This document shows positions 27,396 to 36,542 of a stretch of 64,000 nucleotides of DNA, one piece after another (the stretch's first letter is position 1; each line of letters starts with the position of its first letter). The notes beneath the pieces were generated by a model. The model did not search any database and had not been told where the DNA came from. It worked only from the letters and a program-made list of their open reading frames with translations. This DNA is from Candidatus Bandiella numerosa (GTDB lineage Bacteria > Pseudomonadota > Alphaproteobacteria > Rickettsiales > Midichloriaceae), in the NCBI RefSeq assembly GCF_029981845.1, contig NZ_CP104164.1, positions 1,384,197 to 1,448,196 on the forward strand, given 5' to 3'. A program made the translations under genes and the position numbers.

Positions 27396-28204
27396 TTCAT
27401 AGATTCTCCAAGATCCTCTGATATTTCGGCTAGTTTTTTAGGATCTTTCCAATGATTAACGGCTTCAACAATAGCTCTTGCTCTTTTTGCCGGGTCCTCA
27501 CTTAGAAAGATGCCACTTCCCACAAATATAGATTCAGAACCCAATTCCATACATAGAGCTGCATCTGCTGGAGTAACTATCCCACCTGCTGCAAAAAAAG
27601 GAACTGGTAGCTTTTGATCGATACGTACTTTGTCTAATAAAGAATTTTGAATTCTCATTTCTTGGGCTTTTATCTTGATTTGAGAAGAATCCAAGCCCTT
27701 TAAATTATAAATCTCTCTCCTAACAGCTTTCAAATGATACACTGCTTCAGCAATATTTCCTGTTCCTGCTTGCCCCTTACACCTAATTAACGCAGCTCCT
27801 TCCTCAATTCTTCTAAGAGCCTCTGCCAAATCACGACAGCCACAAACGAAAGGAACATTAAATTTGGTCTTGTCTATATGATCTTCTTTATCAGCAATAG
27901 TTAAAACCTCGCTTTCGTCAATACAATCAACTTCTAGAGCTTCAAGAATTTTTGCTTCACTAAGATGCCCTATACGGCACTTAGCCATAACTGGTATTGA
28001 AACGGCTTCTTGAATCTTTTTGATCATCGAAGGATCGCTAGCTCTTGCTATTCCACCATCTCTAATAATTATTGCCGGCACTCTTTCAAGAGCCATAACC
28101 GCTGTAGCACCTGCGTCTTCCGCAATTCTCGCCTGCTCAACGTTCATTACGTCCATTATCACTCCACCACAAAGCATATTTGTAAAGGCTATCTTCGGAT
28201 CCAT
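27392..28204 (-). CDS. pdxS: Pyridoxal 5'-phosphate synthase subunit PdxS
   Basis: This 270-residue TIM barrel makes PLP from ribose 5-phosphate, glyceraldehyde 3-phosphate and ammonia. The catalytic residues are present: Asp18 (GGVIMDVMN), Lys75 (VMAKCRIGH) and Lys143 (RCKGQAGTGN). It is about 20 residues shorter than typical PdxS, mostly at the ends, with all active-site blocks intact. It precedes pdxT in the same operon. Making PLP would reduce dependence on the host or supply it to the host. Confidence 0.96.
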   Translation of the reverse strand: MDPKIAFTNMLCGGVIMDVMNVEQARIAEDAGATAVMALERVPAIIIRDGGIARASDPSMIKKIQEAVSIPVMAKCRIGHLSEAKILEALEVDCIDESEVLTIADKEDHIDKTKFNVPFVCGCRDLAEALRRIEEGAALIRCKGQAGTGNIAEAVYHLKAVRREIYNLKGLDSSQIKIKAQEMRIQNSLLDKVRIDQKLPVPFFAAGGIVTPADAALCMELGSESIFVGSGIFLSEDPAKRARAIVEAVNHWKDPKKLAEISEDLGESMK

Positions 28205-28325
28205 TTTTTAAAATCAATGCATACATTATTGCAATGTAATTTAACAACATATCTCCCGATATTCAAGGTATATTTGTATTAATTTTTTTGATAAATAAAA
28301 AACAATCTTTACATAAGATGAATCA

Positions 28326-28331
28326 TATAAT
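28326..28331 (+). promoter_or_regulatory. Possible -10 box upstream of the lipoprotein gene
   Basis: A perfect TATAAT lies 33 bases before the chosen ATG at 28364. No good -35 box is found at a normal spacing, so this is tentative. Confidence 0.3.
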
Positions 28332-28363
28332 AGCTTATTACTAAAATAGCAAATGTGTGCAAA

Positions 28364-29569
28364 ATGAAAAGATTTTTAGGTTTGGTACTTTTGTCAGTAC
28401 TTATTGGATGTAACACTATTGAAAGCAAAATTGATAACTTTTTCGATAAAAAATCAAGCGAGAATCCTAAACTTGTGGCTCTACCTTCGAAAAATCCATT
28501 AGAGGTTAAGATTGCTGTTTTTCTACCTCTATCTGGCAAATATCAGCGTCTAGGTCAAAGTATTTTAGACTCTATGCAATTAGCCATTTATGAGCTTGGT
28601 GCTGATAATATAACCTATAGAGCAATTGATTTAGGCAGTGATTCTGTTAGCGCTGAAAAAGCAATGGATACTGTCAATCTCGACGATATAGATATAATTC
28701 TTGGACCAATATTTAAGGATCAAGCAGAAATTGTTTACAAGCAAGCCAAAAAGAACAACCTCTTGATGATCACTTATTCTAATGATTTAGATTTGATGAA
28801 CATACAAGGTCTTTATATATTTGACATAATTCCTAACCAACAAATCAAAAAAGTAGTTCAATATGCAAGTAGTAAACAGTATTCTAACATTTATTCAGTT
28901 GCACCTAAAAATAAATATGGGGATTTTGTTGAAAAAACATTATTAGAAAATAGAGGAGCAGACCATTATAATGTTAAAAAGGTTTCACTTTATACTGCTT
29001 CGAATTTGCCAGTTGTAAAAAGGTTCACTTTAAGCGATGCTATACTAAGCACAAAAAGCTCTATAAAATATGATGTTTCTAATAAACTACCAGGATTTGG
29101 TCACCCCGCAATTCTTCTTCCAGAACAAAATAATAATTTAGTTAACGTAATTAATCAGTTACAATTTTTGCACAGTAGTAGCGATTCTAAATACAAAGTT
29201 TTGGGAATTGGGGATTGGAGTCAATATTCACTTGCACAAAACATCATCACCAGAAAAGCTTGGGTAGCTGATGTACCTCACAAACTACTTTCTGAATTTG
29301 AATCTCGTTTCCAGGATAATTATAAATATGCCCCTCCTAGAATCGCAGCAATTTCTTATGATTCGATAATGTTAATCTCGGCTATTATTAAAAAAGCAAA
29401 TAATGGAATAATCTTAAAATTTGAGGACCTTGAAAGAACCGATGGTTATCAAGGTATGACTGGTGCATTTAGATTAAAATCAAATGGGGTTAATGATAGA
29501 CTCTTTGCTGTATATGAATATGAAAGGGGAGCTATGAAAGAAATTTTGGCTGCAGATAGTGGATTTTAA
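28364..29569 (+). CDS. LpoA-like penicillin-binding protein activator lipoprotein
   Basis: This protein of about 401 residues begins with a lipoprotein signal ending in LLSVLIGC (lipobox cysteine at residue 16), so it should be anchored to the outer membrane. The rest is a type 1 periplasmic-binding-protein fold: IAVFLPLSGKYQRLGQSILDSMQLA, VDDIDIILGP-like NLDDIDIILGPIF and later IAAISYDSIMLI. This matches the LpoA/YraM group that activates peptidoglycan synthases in gammaproteobacteria and occurs broadly in alphaproteobacteria. ATG at 28364 is preferred over the GTG at 28355 because it gives a clean lipoprotein signal. A direct role in PBP activation is inferred. Confidence 0.82.
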   Translation: MKRFLGLVLLSVLIGCNTIESKIDNFFDKKSSENPKLVALPSKNPLEVKIAVFLPLSGKYQRLGQSILDSMQLAIYELGADNITYRAIDLGSDSVSAEKAMDTVNLDDIDIILGPIFKDQAEIVYKQAKKNNLLMITYSNDLDLMNIQGLYIFDIIPNQQIKKVVQYASSKQYSNIYSVAPKNKYGDFVEKTLLENRGADHYNVKKVSLYTASNLPVVKRFTLSDAILSTKSSIKYDVSNKLPGFGHPAILLPEQNNNLVNVINQLQFLHSSSDSKYKVLGIGDWSQYSLAQNIITRKAWVADVPHKLLSEFESRFQDNYKYAPPRIAAISYDSIMLISAIIKKANNGIILKFEDLERTDGYQGMTGAFRLKSNGVNDRLFAVYEYERGAMKEILAADSGF

Positions 29570-29595
29570 TATTAGATTCTATATTAATATTATTA

Positions 29596-30198
29596 CTACT
29601 TGCTCAACTCTTTAGCCATACCCTGTTTTAGTTGGCCTTGATTAGAATGATATAGATTCAAAAATTTTTCGTATTGCTCACTTAATATTAGATTGAAATT
29701 TTCAGCTAAGAACTTAAGTATGGCATTAACTTGGTAAAATTCACTCTCATCAAATTTGTTTAATACATAATTAGTAACCATAGAGGCTAAAGCTGGCCTA
29801 CCGATGCCAATTTTTATTTTATTATAATTTTTGCCAACATGTGAATCTATGGACTTTAAACCATTATGACCCGCATCTCTACCACCAATTTTTATTTTAA
29901 TTTTACCTACTGCCAAATCTAAATCATCGAAAATAATGCATATATCTCTCAAAGATATTTTATAAAAATTCACAATTTTACTAACAGGAATTCCTGAATT
30001 ATTCATAAATGTCATAGGCAGAAAAAATATAACATCTTGATTAAAAATTGTAGCCTTTGCTATCTTTCCATCAAATTTATCTTGAAATTCTGAGATTTTG
30101 AATTTCTCTGCAAGCGCCTCTATTGCATTAAATCCTAAATTATGCCTTGTTTCTTTATATTTAAAACCAGGATTACCTAACCCTATTATTAATTTCAT
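29596..30198 (-). CDS. pth: Peptidyl-tRNA hydrolase
   Basis: This 200-residue enzyme rescues tRNA from prematurely released peptidyl-tRNA. It begins MKLIIGLGNPGFKYKETRHNLGF with the catalytic His, followed by FMNNSG, FDDLDLAVGKIKIKIGGRDAGHNGLKS with the conserved Asp and Asn, and IGIGRP. Length is normal. Its start codon overlaps the radC stop by four bases. It converges on the lipoprotein gene. Confidence 0.97.
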   Translation of the reverse strand: MKLIIGLGNPGFKYKETRHNLGFNAIEALAEKFKISEFQDKFDGKIAKATIFNQDVIFFLPMTFMNNSGIPVSKIVNFYKISLRDICIIFDDLDLAVGKIKIKIGGRDAGHNGLKSIDSHVGKNYNKIKIGIGRPALASMVTNYVLNKFDESEFYQVNAILKFLAENFNLILSEQYEKFLNLYHSNQGQLKQGMAKELSK

Positions 30199-30890
30199 TC
30201 TGAATTAATCAAATTATTTGTTTTAAATGAAAAATAATCGTTGTGCGAAACTATTATGTGATCATGCACAATAATATTTACAGCCTTTAAAGCTGTTACA
30301 ATCTTATTCGTAATCTCTATATCTTGTTTGGATGGAGATATATCTCCACTTGGATGATTATGTACCAGAATAACCGCAGATGCGAAATGCGTTAATGCAT
30401 TTTTCACAATCTCTCTTGGATGTATAGCTATTCTATCAACAGTACCAGAATCAATCATTTGTTCGTGTATTAACATATTTTTTGAATTTAAGTATAGTAT
30501 CTTGAAATGTTCAATTTTTTGAAATCCCATAGTTAAATTACAATAATTTATAACAGAACTCCAATTGTTAAGTATATGAAATTTTTTATTTGAGTCATTA
30601 GGTATATGCAAACGACTAAATAAATCTTTTAATAGTTTAAAATATATCTCAGCTGATTTCCCTAAACCTTTTACTCTATTTAGCTGACTATATTCGGCAT
30701 TGATTACTCCAGCTAAACTTCCAAATTCCTTCAATAGTGATTTCGCCACCAGCTTTGTATCTTTAATTAATATAACATTAAATAACAACATTTCTAATAT
30801 CTCATAATCCGGCAAAGTTCTTATCGGCGATTTATAAAATCTATCTTTTAACCTCTTTCTGTGTCCATGTTTATTCTCAATTCCTTCCAT
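30195..30890 (-). CDS. radC: RadC-family JAB-domain protein
   Basis: This protein of about 231 residues carries the RadC signature: a helix-hairpin-helix-like N terminus (FGSLAGVINAEYSQLNRVKGLG) and a C-terminal JAB metal-binding domain with HNHPSGDISPSKQDIEIT. The family was once linked to DNA repair, but its function remains uncertain; MPN/JAB domains are metalloproteases or deconjugases in other settings. ATG at 30890 is preferred over the TTG at 30896. It is cotranscribed with pth. Confidence 0.93.
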   Translation of the reverse strand: MEGIENKHGHRKRLKDRFYKSPIRTLPDYEILEMLLFNVILIKDTKLVAKSLLKEFGSLAGVINAEYSQLNRVKGLGKSAEIYFKLLKDLFSRLHIPNDSNKKFHILNNWSSVINYCNLTMGFQKIEHFKILYLNSKNMLIHEQMIDSGTVDRIAIHPREIVKNALTHFASAVILVHNHPSGDISPSKQDIEITNKIVTALKAVNIIVHDHIIVSHNDYFSFKTNNLINSE

Positions 30891-30969
30891 TATCAATCAT
30901 TACCTTCCCATAAATTGATATACTTGCTTTTACTTATACTCAATTAATCTTTATTAATCTCGTTTTATT

Positions 30970-31092
30970 TTATTCTCTTAGTACTAGTTCAAGCAACTTA
31001 TTTGTATAATCAACATAATCCTGATTAATTTTTATACTCAGAAATTCAATTTCTAAATTTTTTGCAACAACATATTTAGAACCAGATTCAGC
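30970..31092 (-). other. In-frame open extension beyond the pccB stop codon
   Basis: After the pccB TAA, the same frame stays open for 40 codons, ending at TAA (30970-30972). The peptide reads AESGSKYVVAKNLEIEF and onward. It has no ATG, GTG or TTG start codon. PccB proteins normally end where the TAA falls (after a WRKHGNIPL-like motif), so this is more likely the remnant of another gene, or chance, than part of PccB. Confidence 0.3.
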
Positions 31093-32601
31093 TTATAATG
31101 GCATATTATCATGCTTTCTCCATGGTTTTTCAACTTTTTTATTTTCAAGCATTGCTAAATATTTACATATTCTCCATCTAGTTCGGTGAGGTTTTATAAT
31201 ATCGTCTAAATAACCACGTGACGCCGCAACAAGTGGTGATGCAAATTTTTCTTCATACTCATCCACCGTCACCCCCTTTAGTATTTTTACCGCCCCCTTT
31301 GCTCCCATAACTGCAATCTCTGTATCAGGCCAAGCCAAATTAATGTCACCTCCTAAATGCTTTGAACTCATAACTATATAAGCCCCTCCATAAGACTTTC
31401 TCGCAATAAGGCTAATTTTTGGAACCGTAGCTTCAGCATAAGCATATAATAATTTTGCACCGTGCTTAATAATTCCTTTGTGCTCTTGATCAGTCCCTGG
31501 TAAAAAACCTGGTACATCAATGAATGATACTATAGGTATGCCGAAAGCATCACAAAACCTTATAAACCTCGCAGCTTTTATAGATGCATTGATATCTAAA
31601 CAACCCGCAATTTCCATGGGTTGATTTGCTATAATACCTACAGGTCGCCCTTCAAATCTTGCAAATCCGACCATAATATTTTTTGCATAATTTTCTTTTA
31701 TCTCAAAATAATCACCCTCATCAACTACTTTTTCAATGAGTTGCTTCATATCATAAGGTTTAGTATTATCTTTTGGCACTAAAGTTTCCAAGGACATCTC
31801 AATCCTATCTGCAGGATCGTTTGTTTTATAGGTTGGTAGCTCCGCTACATTTGAAGATGGCAAGAAATCGAAAAGCCTTCTTACCATTTGCAGACACTCT
31901 ATATCATTTTCTGCTACATAATCAATGACACCACTTTTATTCATATGAACCTGCGCTCCACCAAGCTCATCATGGGTTACATCCTCATGTGTGGCAGTTT
32001 TTACTATGTCTGGTCCCGTCAAATACATGTATGAGGTCTGATTAACCATAAATATAAAGTCTGTTAATGCTGGAGAATATACCGCCCCCCCGGCACATGG
32101 TCCCATTATTATTGAAATTTGAGGTATCACTCCGGAAGAATCTACATTCCTTTGAAAAATTTCTCCGTATCCTTTCAGAGAATCTACACCTTCTTGTATT
32201 CTTGCTCCGCCTGAATCGTTTATCCCAATAATAGGAGCCTTCAGTTTCAAAGCTAAATCTTGTATCTTAGTAATTTTTTTTGCATGCATTTCACCTAATG
32301 AACCACCTATAACAGTAAAATCTTGACTATATACAAAAACCATTCTCCCATTAATAGTACCATGTCCAATCACAACACCGTCCCCTGGAAAAATTTTATC
32401 TTGCATACCAAAATTTTGGCACCTATGTTCAATAAAAGCATCCATTTCCTCAAATGAATCTGGGTCTAACAAAATTTCTATTCTCTCCCTGGCAGTTAAT
32501 TTGCCAGATTGATGCTGTTTGTCTATCCTCTCTTGTCCGCCACCTAATCTTACCGCTTGTATTTTTTCATTTATTTTCTCGTTAATTTTTTTATGTTGCA
32601 T
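31093..32601 (-). CDS. pccB: Propionyl-CoA carboxylase beta subunit
   Basis: This carboxyltransferase subunit of about 502 residues carries QERIDKQHQSGKLTARERIE, FTVIGGSLGEMHAKKI, GINDSGGARIQEGV, MGPCAGGAVYSPALTDF and AVMGAKGAVKIL, all typical of acyl-CoA carboxylase beta subunits such as PccB. With biotinylated PccA, not in this window, it would carboxylate propionyl-CoA. It ends KPWRKHDNMPL, close to the family's usual end. ATG at 32601 (MQHKKINEK) is preferred over the start at 32658, which would add 19 hydrophobic residues not seen in the family. It is divergent from argS. Confidence 0.95.
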   Translation of the reverse strand: MQHKKINEKINEKIQAVRLGGGQERIDKQHQSGKLTARERIEILLDPDSFEEMDAFIEHRCQNFGMQDKIFPGDGVVIGHGTINGRMVFVYSQDFTVIGGSLGEMHAKKITKIQDLALKLKAPIIGINDSGGARIQEGVDSLKGYGEIFQRNVDSSGVIPQISIIMGPCAGGAVYSPALTDFIFMVNQTSYMYLTGPDIVKTATHEDVTHDELGGAQVHMNKSGVIDYVAENDIECLQMVRRLFDFLPSSNVAELPTYKTNDPADRIEMSLETLVPKDNTKPYDMKQLIEKVVDEGDYFEIKENYAKNIMVGFARFEGRPVGIIANQPMEIAGCLDINASIKAARFIRFCDAFGIPIVSFIDVPGFLPGTDQEHKGIIKHGAKLLYAYAEATVPKISLIARKSYGGAYIVMSSKHLGGDINLAWPDTEIAVMGAKGAVKILKGVTVDEYEEKFASPLVAASRGYLDDIIKPHRTRWRICKYLAMLENKKVEKPWRKHDNMPL

Positions 32602-32754
32602 AACTCTGCCATATATTAATATTGTGCATATACTAATAAAAAAATAATTCTTTGACAATGTTTTGAAAATTATCGTATAACAAATAGCTATTAAATATGT
32701 GGCTTCACTATATTTTTGAGCTTCAAGTGATACAAAATTAATTAACCTTTTTTA

Positions 32755-34473
32755 ATGAATATATTTACGCATTTTAGAAATATACTGTTTACTGATATTG
32801 AATCTATTTATCCAAAAACTATAGAAAGTGATGATGTTAAAGTTGAATTTCCAAATAATCCTGAATACGGAGATTTATCATCTAACATTGGAATAATTAT
32901 TGCTAAAAAAATAAAAGCCAATCCTAAAGATATTGCTGAAAAAATATTGAAGGTCATTAGCAAAAATGAATATATAGATGAAGTCACAATTGCAGGAGCT
33001 GGATTTTTAAATATTAAAGTAAAAAAAAGCTTTTGGTATTTATTTTTAAAGCAATTAGTGAATAGTGGCCATGATTACCCTAAAATAAATGTTGGCAAAG
33101 GTGAAAAAGTAAATATAGAGTTTGTTTCTTCCAATCCAACAGGTCCACTTCATTTAGGACATGCTAAGGGAGCAGTTTTTGGTGATGTGATTGCAAATTT
33201 ACTTTTAAAATGTGGTTACGATATTACAAAAGAGTTTTACATTAATGACGCAGGCAATCAGATTAATAATTTAACAAAATCATTAAAAATTAGATATAAA
33301 CAATTGCTTGGAGAAAAAATAGAATTAGAGGAAAATTGCTACCCTGGGGAATATCTCATAGAATTAGCAAAAAATTTACATGAAGAAATTAGAGATGATA
33401 CAAATAAACTAAATGATGAAAATTTTTTAAATAATTTTGCTGTTGAAAAAATATTAGAAATTATTAAAAATGAACTCCATCATCTTGGTGTCTATCATGA
33501 TAATTTTGTTTCTGAAAAACAATTGATACTACAGAATAAAGTTAAACATTGCATAGATTTTTTAAAGGAAAAAAATTTGCTCTACCAAGGTATGCTGGAA
33601 AAACCAAAGGGGGAATCAAGCGATGATTGGGAGCCAAAAGAACAAACCTTGTTTAGATCAACAAATTACGGCGATGATATTGATAGAGCTGTAGTAAAAT
33701 CTAATGGGGAATACACATATTTTGCATCTGACATAGCTTACCACCTTGATAAAATTGAACGAGGATTTAATAACATGGTGTTATTACTTGGAGCTGATCA
33801 CATAGGCTATAAAAAAAGATTAGTAAGTTCTGTAAATGCTTTAAGCGATGGAGAAGCTAAATTGGATGTTAAAATTTGTCAATTAGTGAAGCTCTTAAGG
33901 GATGGCAAACAAATAAAAATGTCCAAACGTTCAGGAAATTTTATTTCTTTAGAAGAAATATTGGATGAAATTGGTAAGGATGCCTTAAGATTTGCAATCC
34001 TGTCTAAAAGTTCAGATACGGTACTAGAAGTAGATGTCGAAAAGCTTAAGCAACAAACTAAAGATAACCCCGTCTTTTATGTGCAATACGCATCTGCTAG
34101 AGCAAATTCTATTTTAAAAAAAGCTAAAGAAATGCAAATTAATATAGAGAATCTTGTTAAAGAAGAAGTTGATCTATCACTACTTGATAGTGAATATGAT
34201 TTTAACTTAATTAAGATGTTAGCACTATACCCAAAAATACTAACTTCTTGCCTAAATACTCTAGACCCCCATAAAATTACCTATTATTTATACGATCTAG
34301 CATGTAAATTTCACCAAATATGGAGCAAAGGCACTAAAGAAGAAAATATAAAATTCATAAACAAGGACAATGTTGAATTAACAAAAGCACGCATTTTATT
34401 AGTTCATGCCACTACATTAGTTATCACCTCAGGATTAAAAATCTTAGGAATTAAGGCAGTGGAACAAATGTAA
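32755..34473 (+). CDS. argS: Arginyl-tRNA synthetase
   Basis: This 572-residue class I synthetase charges tRNA-Arg. It has the N-terminal Add-1 domain, the HIGH-type motif in SSNPTGPLHLGHAKGA, a KMSKS-type sequence KMSKRSGNF, and the C-terminal anticodon-binding DALR region (VQYASARANSI onward). The window's only tRNA gene, tRNA-Arg(ACG) at 52643, is a substrate. Downstream lies an IS-derived remnant on the opposite strand. Confidence 0.97.
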   Translation: MNIFTHFRNILFTDIESIYPKTIESDDVKVEFPNNPEYGDLSSNIGIIIAKKIKANPKDIAEKILKVISKNEYIDEVTIAGAGFLNIKVKKSFWYLFLKQLVNSGHDYPKINVGKGEKVNIEFVSSNPTGPLHLGHAKGAVFGDVIANLLLKCGYDITKEFYINDAGNQINNLTKSLKIRYKQLLGEKIELEENCYPGEYLIELAKNLHEEIRDDTNKLNDENFLNNFAVEKILEIIKNELHHLGVYHDNFVSEKQLILQNKVKHCIDFLKEKNLLYQGMLEKPKGESSDDWEPKEQTLFRSTNYGDDIDRAVVKSNGEYTYFASDIAYHLDKIERGFNNMVLLLGADHIGYKKRLVSSVNALSDGEAKLDVKICQLVKLLRDGKQIKMSKRSGNFISLEEILDEIGKDALRFAILSKSSDTVLEVDVEKLKQQTKDNPVFYVQYASARANSILKKAKEMQINIENLVKEEVDLSLLDSEYDFNLIKMLALYPKILTSCLNTLDPHKITYYLYDLACKFHQIWSKGTKEENIKFINKDNVELTKARILLVHATTLVITSGLKILGIKAVEQM

Positions 34474-34484
34474 TATGAAATAAT

Positions 34485-34786
34485 TCACATACCTCTTTTT
34501 GACTTTGTTCGAGATAGCCTATTGTCTACCTCACATCCAAACAACCTATATATCGTACATATGAAAATTATGTATTCTTCATTATAATATTTACTTCTTC
34601 CTGATACTCCATATTTGTAACTATTTTCATTGATAAATATTTCTTTTAGATCTCCAGCTGGTAGATGCAAGCTTATCTTCTCTCTTTTTTTTAGACTCTC
34701 GTTATAGTCACTATTATTTAGGACTTTATATTTGTTTTTGTTTGGCTTTTATCGGGATTGTTTTTTAATCTTTCTTTATACGACAT
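34485..34786 (-). mobile_element. Degenerate IS5-like transposase N-terminal fragment
   Basis: Read on the minus strand from ATG at 34786, the first frame gives MSYKERLKNNPDKSQTK and then stops. A one-base frame change leads into KNKYKVLNNSDYNESLKKREK, KISLHLPAGDLKEIF and YNEEYIIFICTIYRLFG, ending at 34485. This order (a basic N terminus, KYKV-x-N-x-x-YNESL-x-KR, an LW/LH strand, then Y-x-x-x-x-I) is the usual N-terminal third of IS5-family DDE transposases. The rest, including the DDE residues, is missing after RLFG, where the motif at 34501-34511 begins. This is a dead remnant. Confidence 0.65.
34501..34511 (-). repeat. GAACAAAGTC motif, copy A
   Basis: On the minus strand this reads CGAACAAAGTC. 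It lies at the point where the transposase remnant loses family likeness. It is identical over 11 bases and inverted relative to copy B at 34861-34871. Confidence 0.5.
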
Positions 34787-34860
34787 TTTCTTTCCCCGGT
34801 TATTTATTCAGATACTTTACCAAATCTCAGTTCTCTCAATACTACTTTTTTCATTCCTAC

Positions 34861-34871
34861 CGAACAAAGTC
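34861..34871 (+). repeat. GAACAAAGTC motif, copy B
   Basis: CGAACAAAGTC on the plus strand, 174 bases upstream of the symporter start. It is followed by TAAAGAA, similar to the AAAAAGA that follows copy A. Confidence 0.5.
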
Positions 34872-35044
34872 TAAAGAATATGGTTGTAAATATGTGGAGA
34901 AAATAGTAGATAATAGTTATGTTATTGTGTCCCCCAGAGATCGAAGTGCAAATTCATGATGATTTGTAATTAAATAGCAGCGCCGTAAGCAGCGTGGAAT
35001 AAATCCAGAAAGAGATTGGAATTAATAAAAAGAGTAATTTTGCT

Positions 35045-36274
35045 ATGTGCGCAGAAAATTTGCCAGCACTAAAAAAGAGATCAAATGTATTTCTTTTTTA
35101 TTTTATTGCTATTGTTTTAGGTATTATAAGTGGACTATATGGTTCTGAATTTTTGCAGAACTTAAGTGCGCTTATTTCTGATATTTTTATCAAAATATTT
35201 AAATGTATTAGCTTACCTATCATTGGATTTTTCATTATAGTTACACTTTCACAATATAGTGCTGATGATCAGATGAAAGGAATATGGCGCAGGACTCTTT
35301 TATATACAGTTAGCACGACCATAATTGCATCGAGCGTTGCCTGTGCTTTATACTTGATTATCAACCCATCAAATATCTCAACTTTGGATTTAAGTATTTT
35401 GCCATCACAAAATAATGTTTCTTCCAGTACTTATTTGGGATATTTGATAAATTTGATTCCGTCTAATATTTTTGCCCCATTTTTGGAGCATCAGGTGATG
35501 GGGATGCTTTTTATCAGTATGGTTGTTGGGATCGCTATTCGTTATATTCCAGATCAAGAATCGCGCACTAGTATTATTAATTTTTTTAAAGGAACTCATG
35601 GAATCTTTCTTGTGGTGATTGGGTGGATTGTTAACATCATTCCCATTGCACTTTTTGGATTTATTGCAACAGCTATCATTCAATTTAAAAGTGGTGTAAA
35701 TATTTCTGGATTAGGTAGCTATCTTGGAGTTGTTGTGCTTGCAAATCTAGTTCAGGGGTTTGTGATTTTACCAATTTTTTTATATACGAATAAAATAAAG
35801 CCTTTTATAATGCTTCGCGGCATGTTTCCAGCGCTTTCTATTGCATTTTTTTCCAAATCTTCTGCCGGAACCTTGCCAGTAACAATGAATACAGTTGAAG
35901 TGAATCTTGGTGTATCGCCAAAGGTTAGTAGATTTGTACTTCCACTTTGTACATCTATAAATATGAATGGTTGCGCAGCTTTTATCTTTACCACGGTGAT
36001 TTATATAATGCAAAATCATGGCATAGAGATCAATCTATGGACAATGTTTGCCTGGATTTTTATTGCTACTATTGCTGCAATTGGCAATGCTGGAGTTCCT
36101 ATGGGATGCTTTTTTCTTAGTGACAGTTTGCTCAGCAGTATGGATATTCCGATTATTTTACTTGGATTAATATTGCCATTTTATAGCATCATAGACATGA
36201 TAGAAACCGCTTTAAATGTTTGGTCGGATGCTTGTGTGACTAAAGTGATTGATGAGCAAACTCAAAAAATCTGA
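35045..36274 (+). CDS. Dicarboxylate/amino acid:cation symporter (DAACS family)
   Basis: This 409-residue membrane protein fits the DAACS/GltP family, which takes up glutamate, aspartate or C4-dicarboxylates with sodium or protons. It has eight or so hydrophobic helices, the serine-rich hairpin SKSSAGTLPVTMN, the NMDGT-like motif as NMNGCAAF and the second hairpin region IGNAGVPMGC. It is read alone between an IS remnant and a decayed spacer, and it uses codons rare in nearby genes (CGC, GGC). A horizontal origin is a fair inference. Substrate is unknown. Confidence 0.88.
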   Translation: MCAENLPALKKRSNVFLFYFIAIVLGIISGLYGSEFLQNLSALISDIFIKIFKCISLPIIGFFIIVTLSQYSADDQMKGIWRRTLLYTVSTTIIASSVACALYLIINPSNISTLDLSILPSQNNVSSSTYLGYLINLIPSNIFAPFLEHQVMGMLFISMVVGIAIRYIPDQESRTSIINFFKGTHGIFLVVIGWIVNIIPIALFGFIATAIIQFKSGVNISGLGSYLGVVVLANLVQGFVILPIFLYTNKIKPFIMLRGMFPALSIAFFSKSSAGTLPVTMNTVEVNLGVSPKVSRFVLPLCTSINMNGCAAFIFTTVIYIMQNHGIEINLWTMFAWIFIATIAAIGNAGVPMGCFFLSDSLLSSMDIPIILLGLILPFYSIIDMIETALNVWSDACVTKVIDEQTQKI

Positions 36275-36363
36275 AAATTGACAACATCCTTATTTCAACT
36301 TTTCCGTATCTGTTCAAACTGAATTCGGTATTAGATTATATTTGTAAATTAGCTAAAAGGCTT

Positions 36364-36480
36364 ATGGAACCGACTTTGTTCAAAAGGGATGAAGCAAATA
36401 GAGAAAAATCAAGAGGTATAGTTAAAGAACCAATAAAAATTACAATATTAAATACTAAATTAGCAATTAATCAGTTGTAA
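36364..36480 (+). other. Short open frame between the symporter and rplM
   Basis: A 38-codon frame (MEPTLFKRDEANREKSRG and onward) runs through motif copy C. It has no clear ribosome binding site and no recognised family. It may be a remnant rather than a gene. Confidence 0.2.
36372..36381 (-). repeat. GAACAAAGTC motif, copy C
   Basis: Minus-strand copy about 98 bases downstream of the symporter stop. With copy B it forms an inverted pair (34862-34871 and 36372-36381) flanking the symporter gene. Confidence 0.5.
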
Positions 36481-36542
36481 TAATTTTTGTTTTATGTATA
36501 TTCGTATACTACTAAAGTGTTTTAGAAATAAAAAGTTATTTT

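Larger units (their letters stand above)
34474..35044. other. 571-base accessory spacer between argS and the symporter
   Basis: The first half is the IS5-like remnant. The rest (34787-35044) has no convincing gene; a 75-codon plus-strand frame at 34732-34959 has lost any clear family likeness, though its end contains RTKSKEYGCKYVEKIVDNSY, overlapping the second copy of the GAACAAAGTC motif. It looks like degraded mobile DNA upstream of a gene that may have been acquired. Confidence 0.45.

Noticed and set aside
29567..29595. AT-only hairpin between the lipoprotein gene and pth as a terminator
   Set aside because: The TAATAT/ATATTA stem has no G-C pairs; such stems are frequent by chance here.
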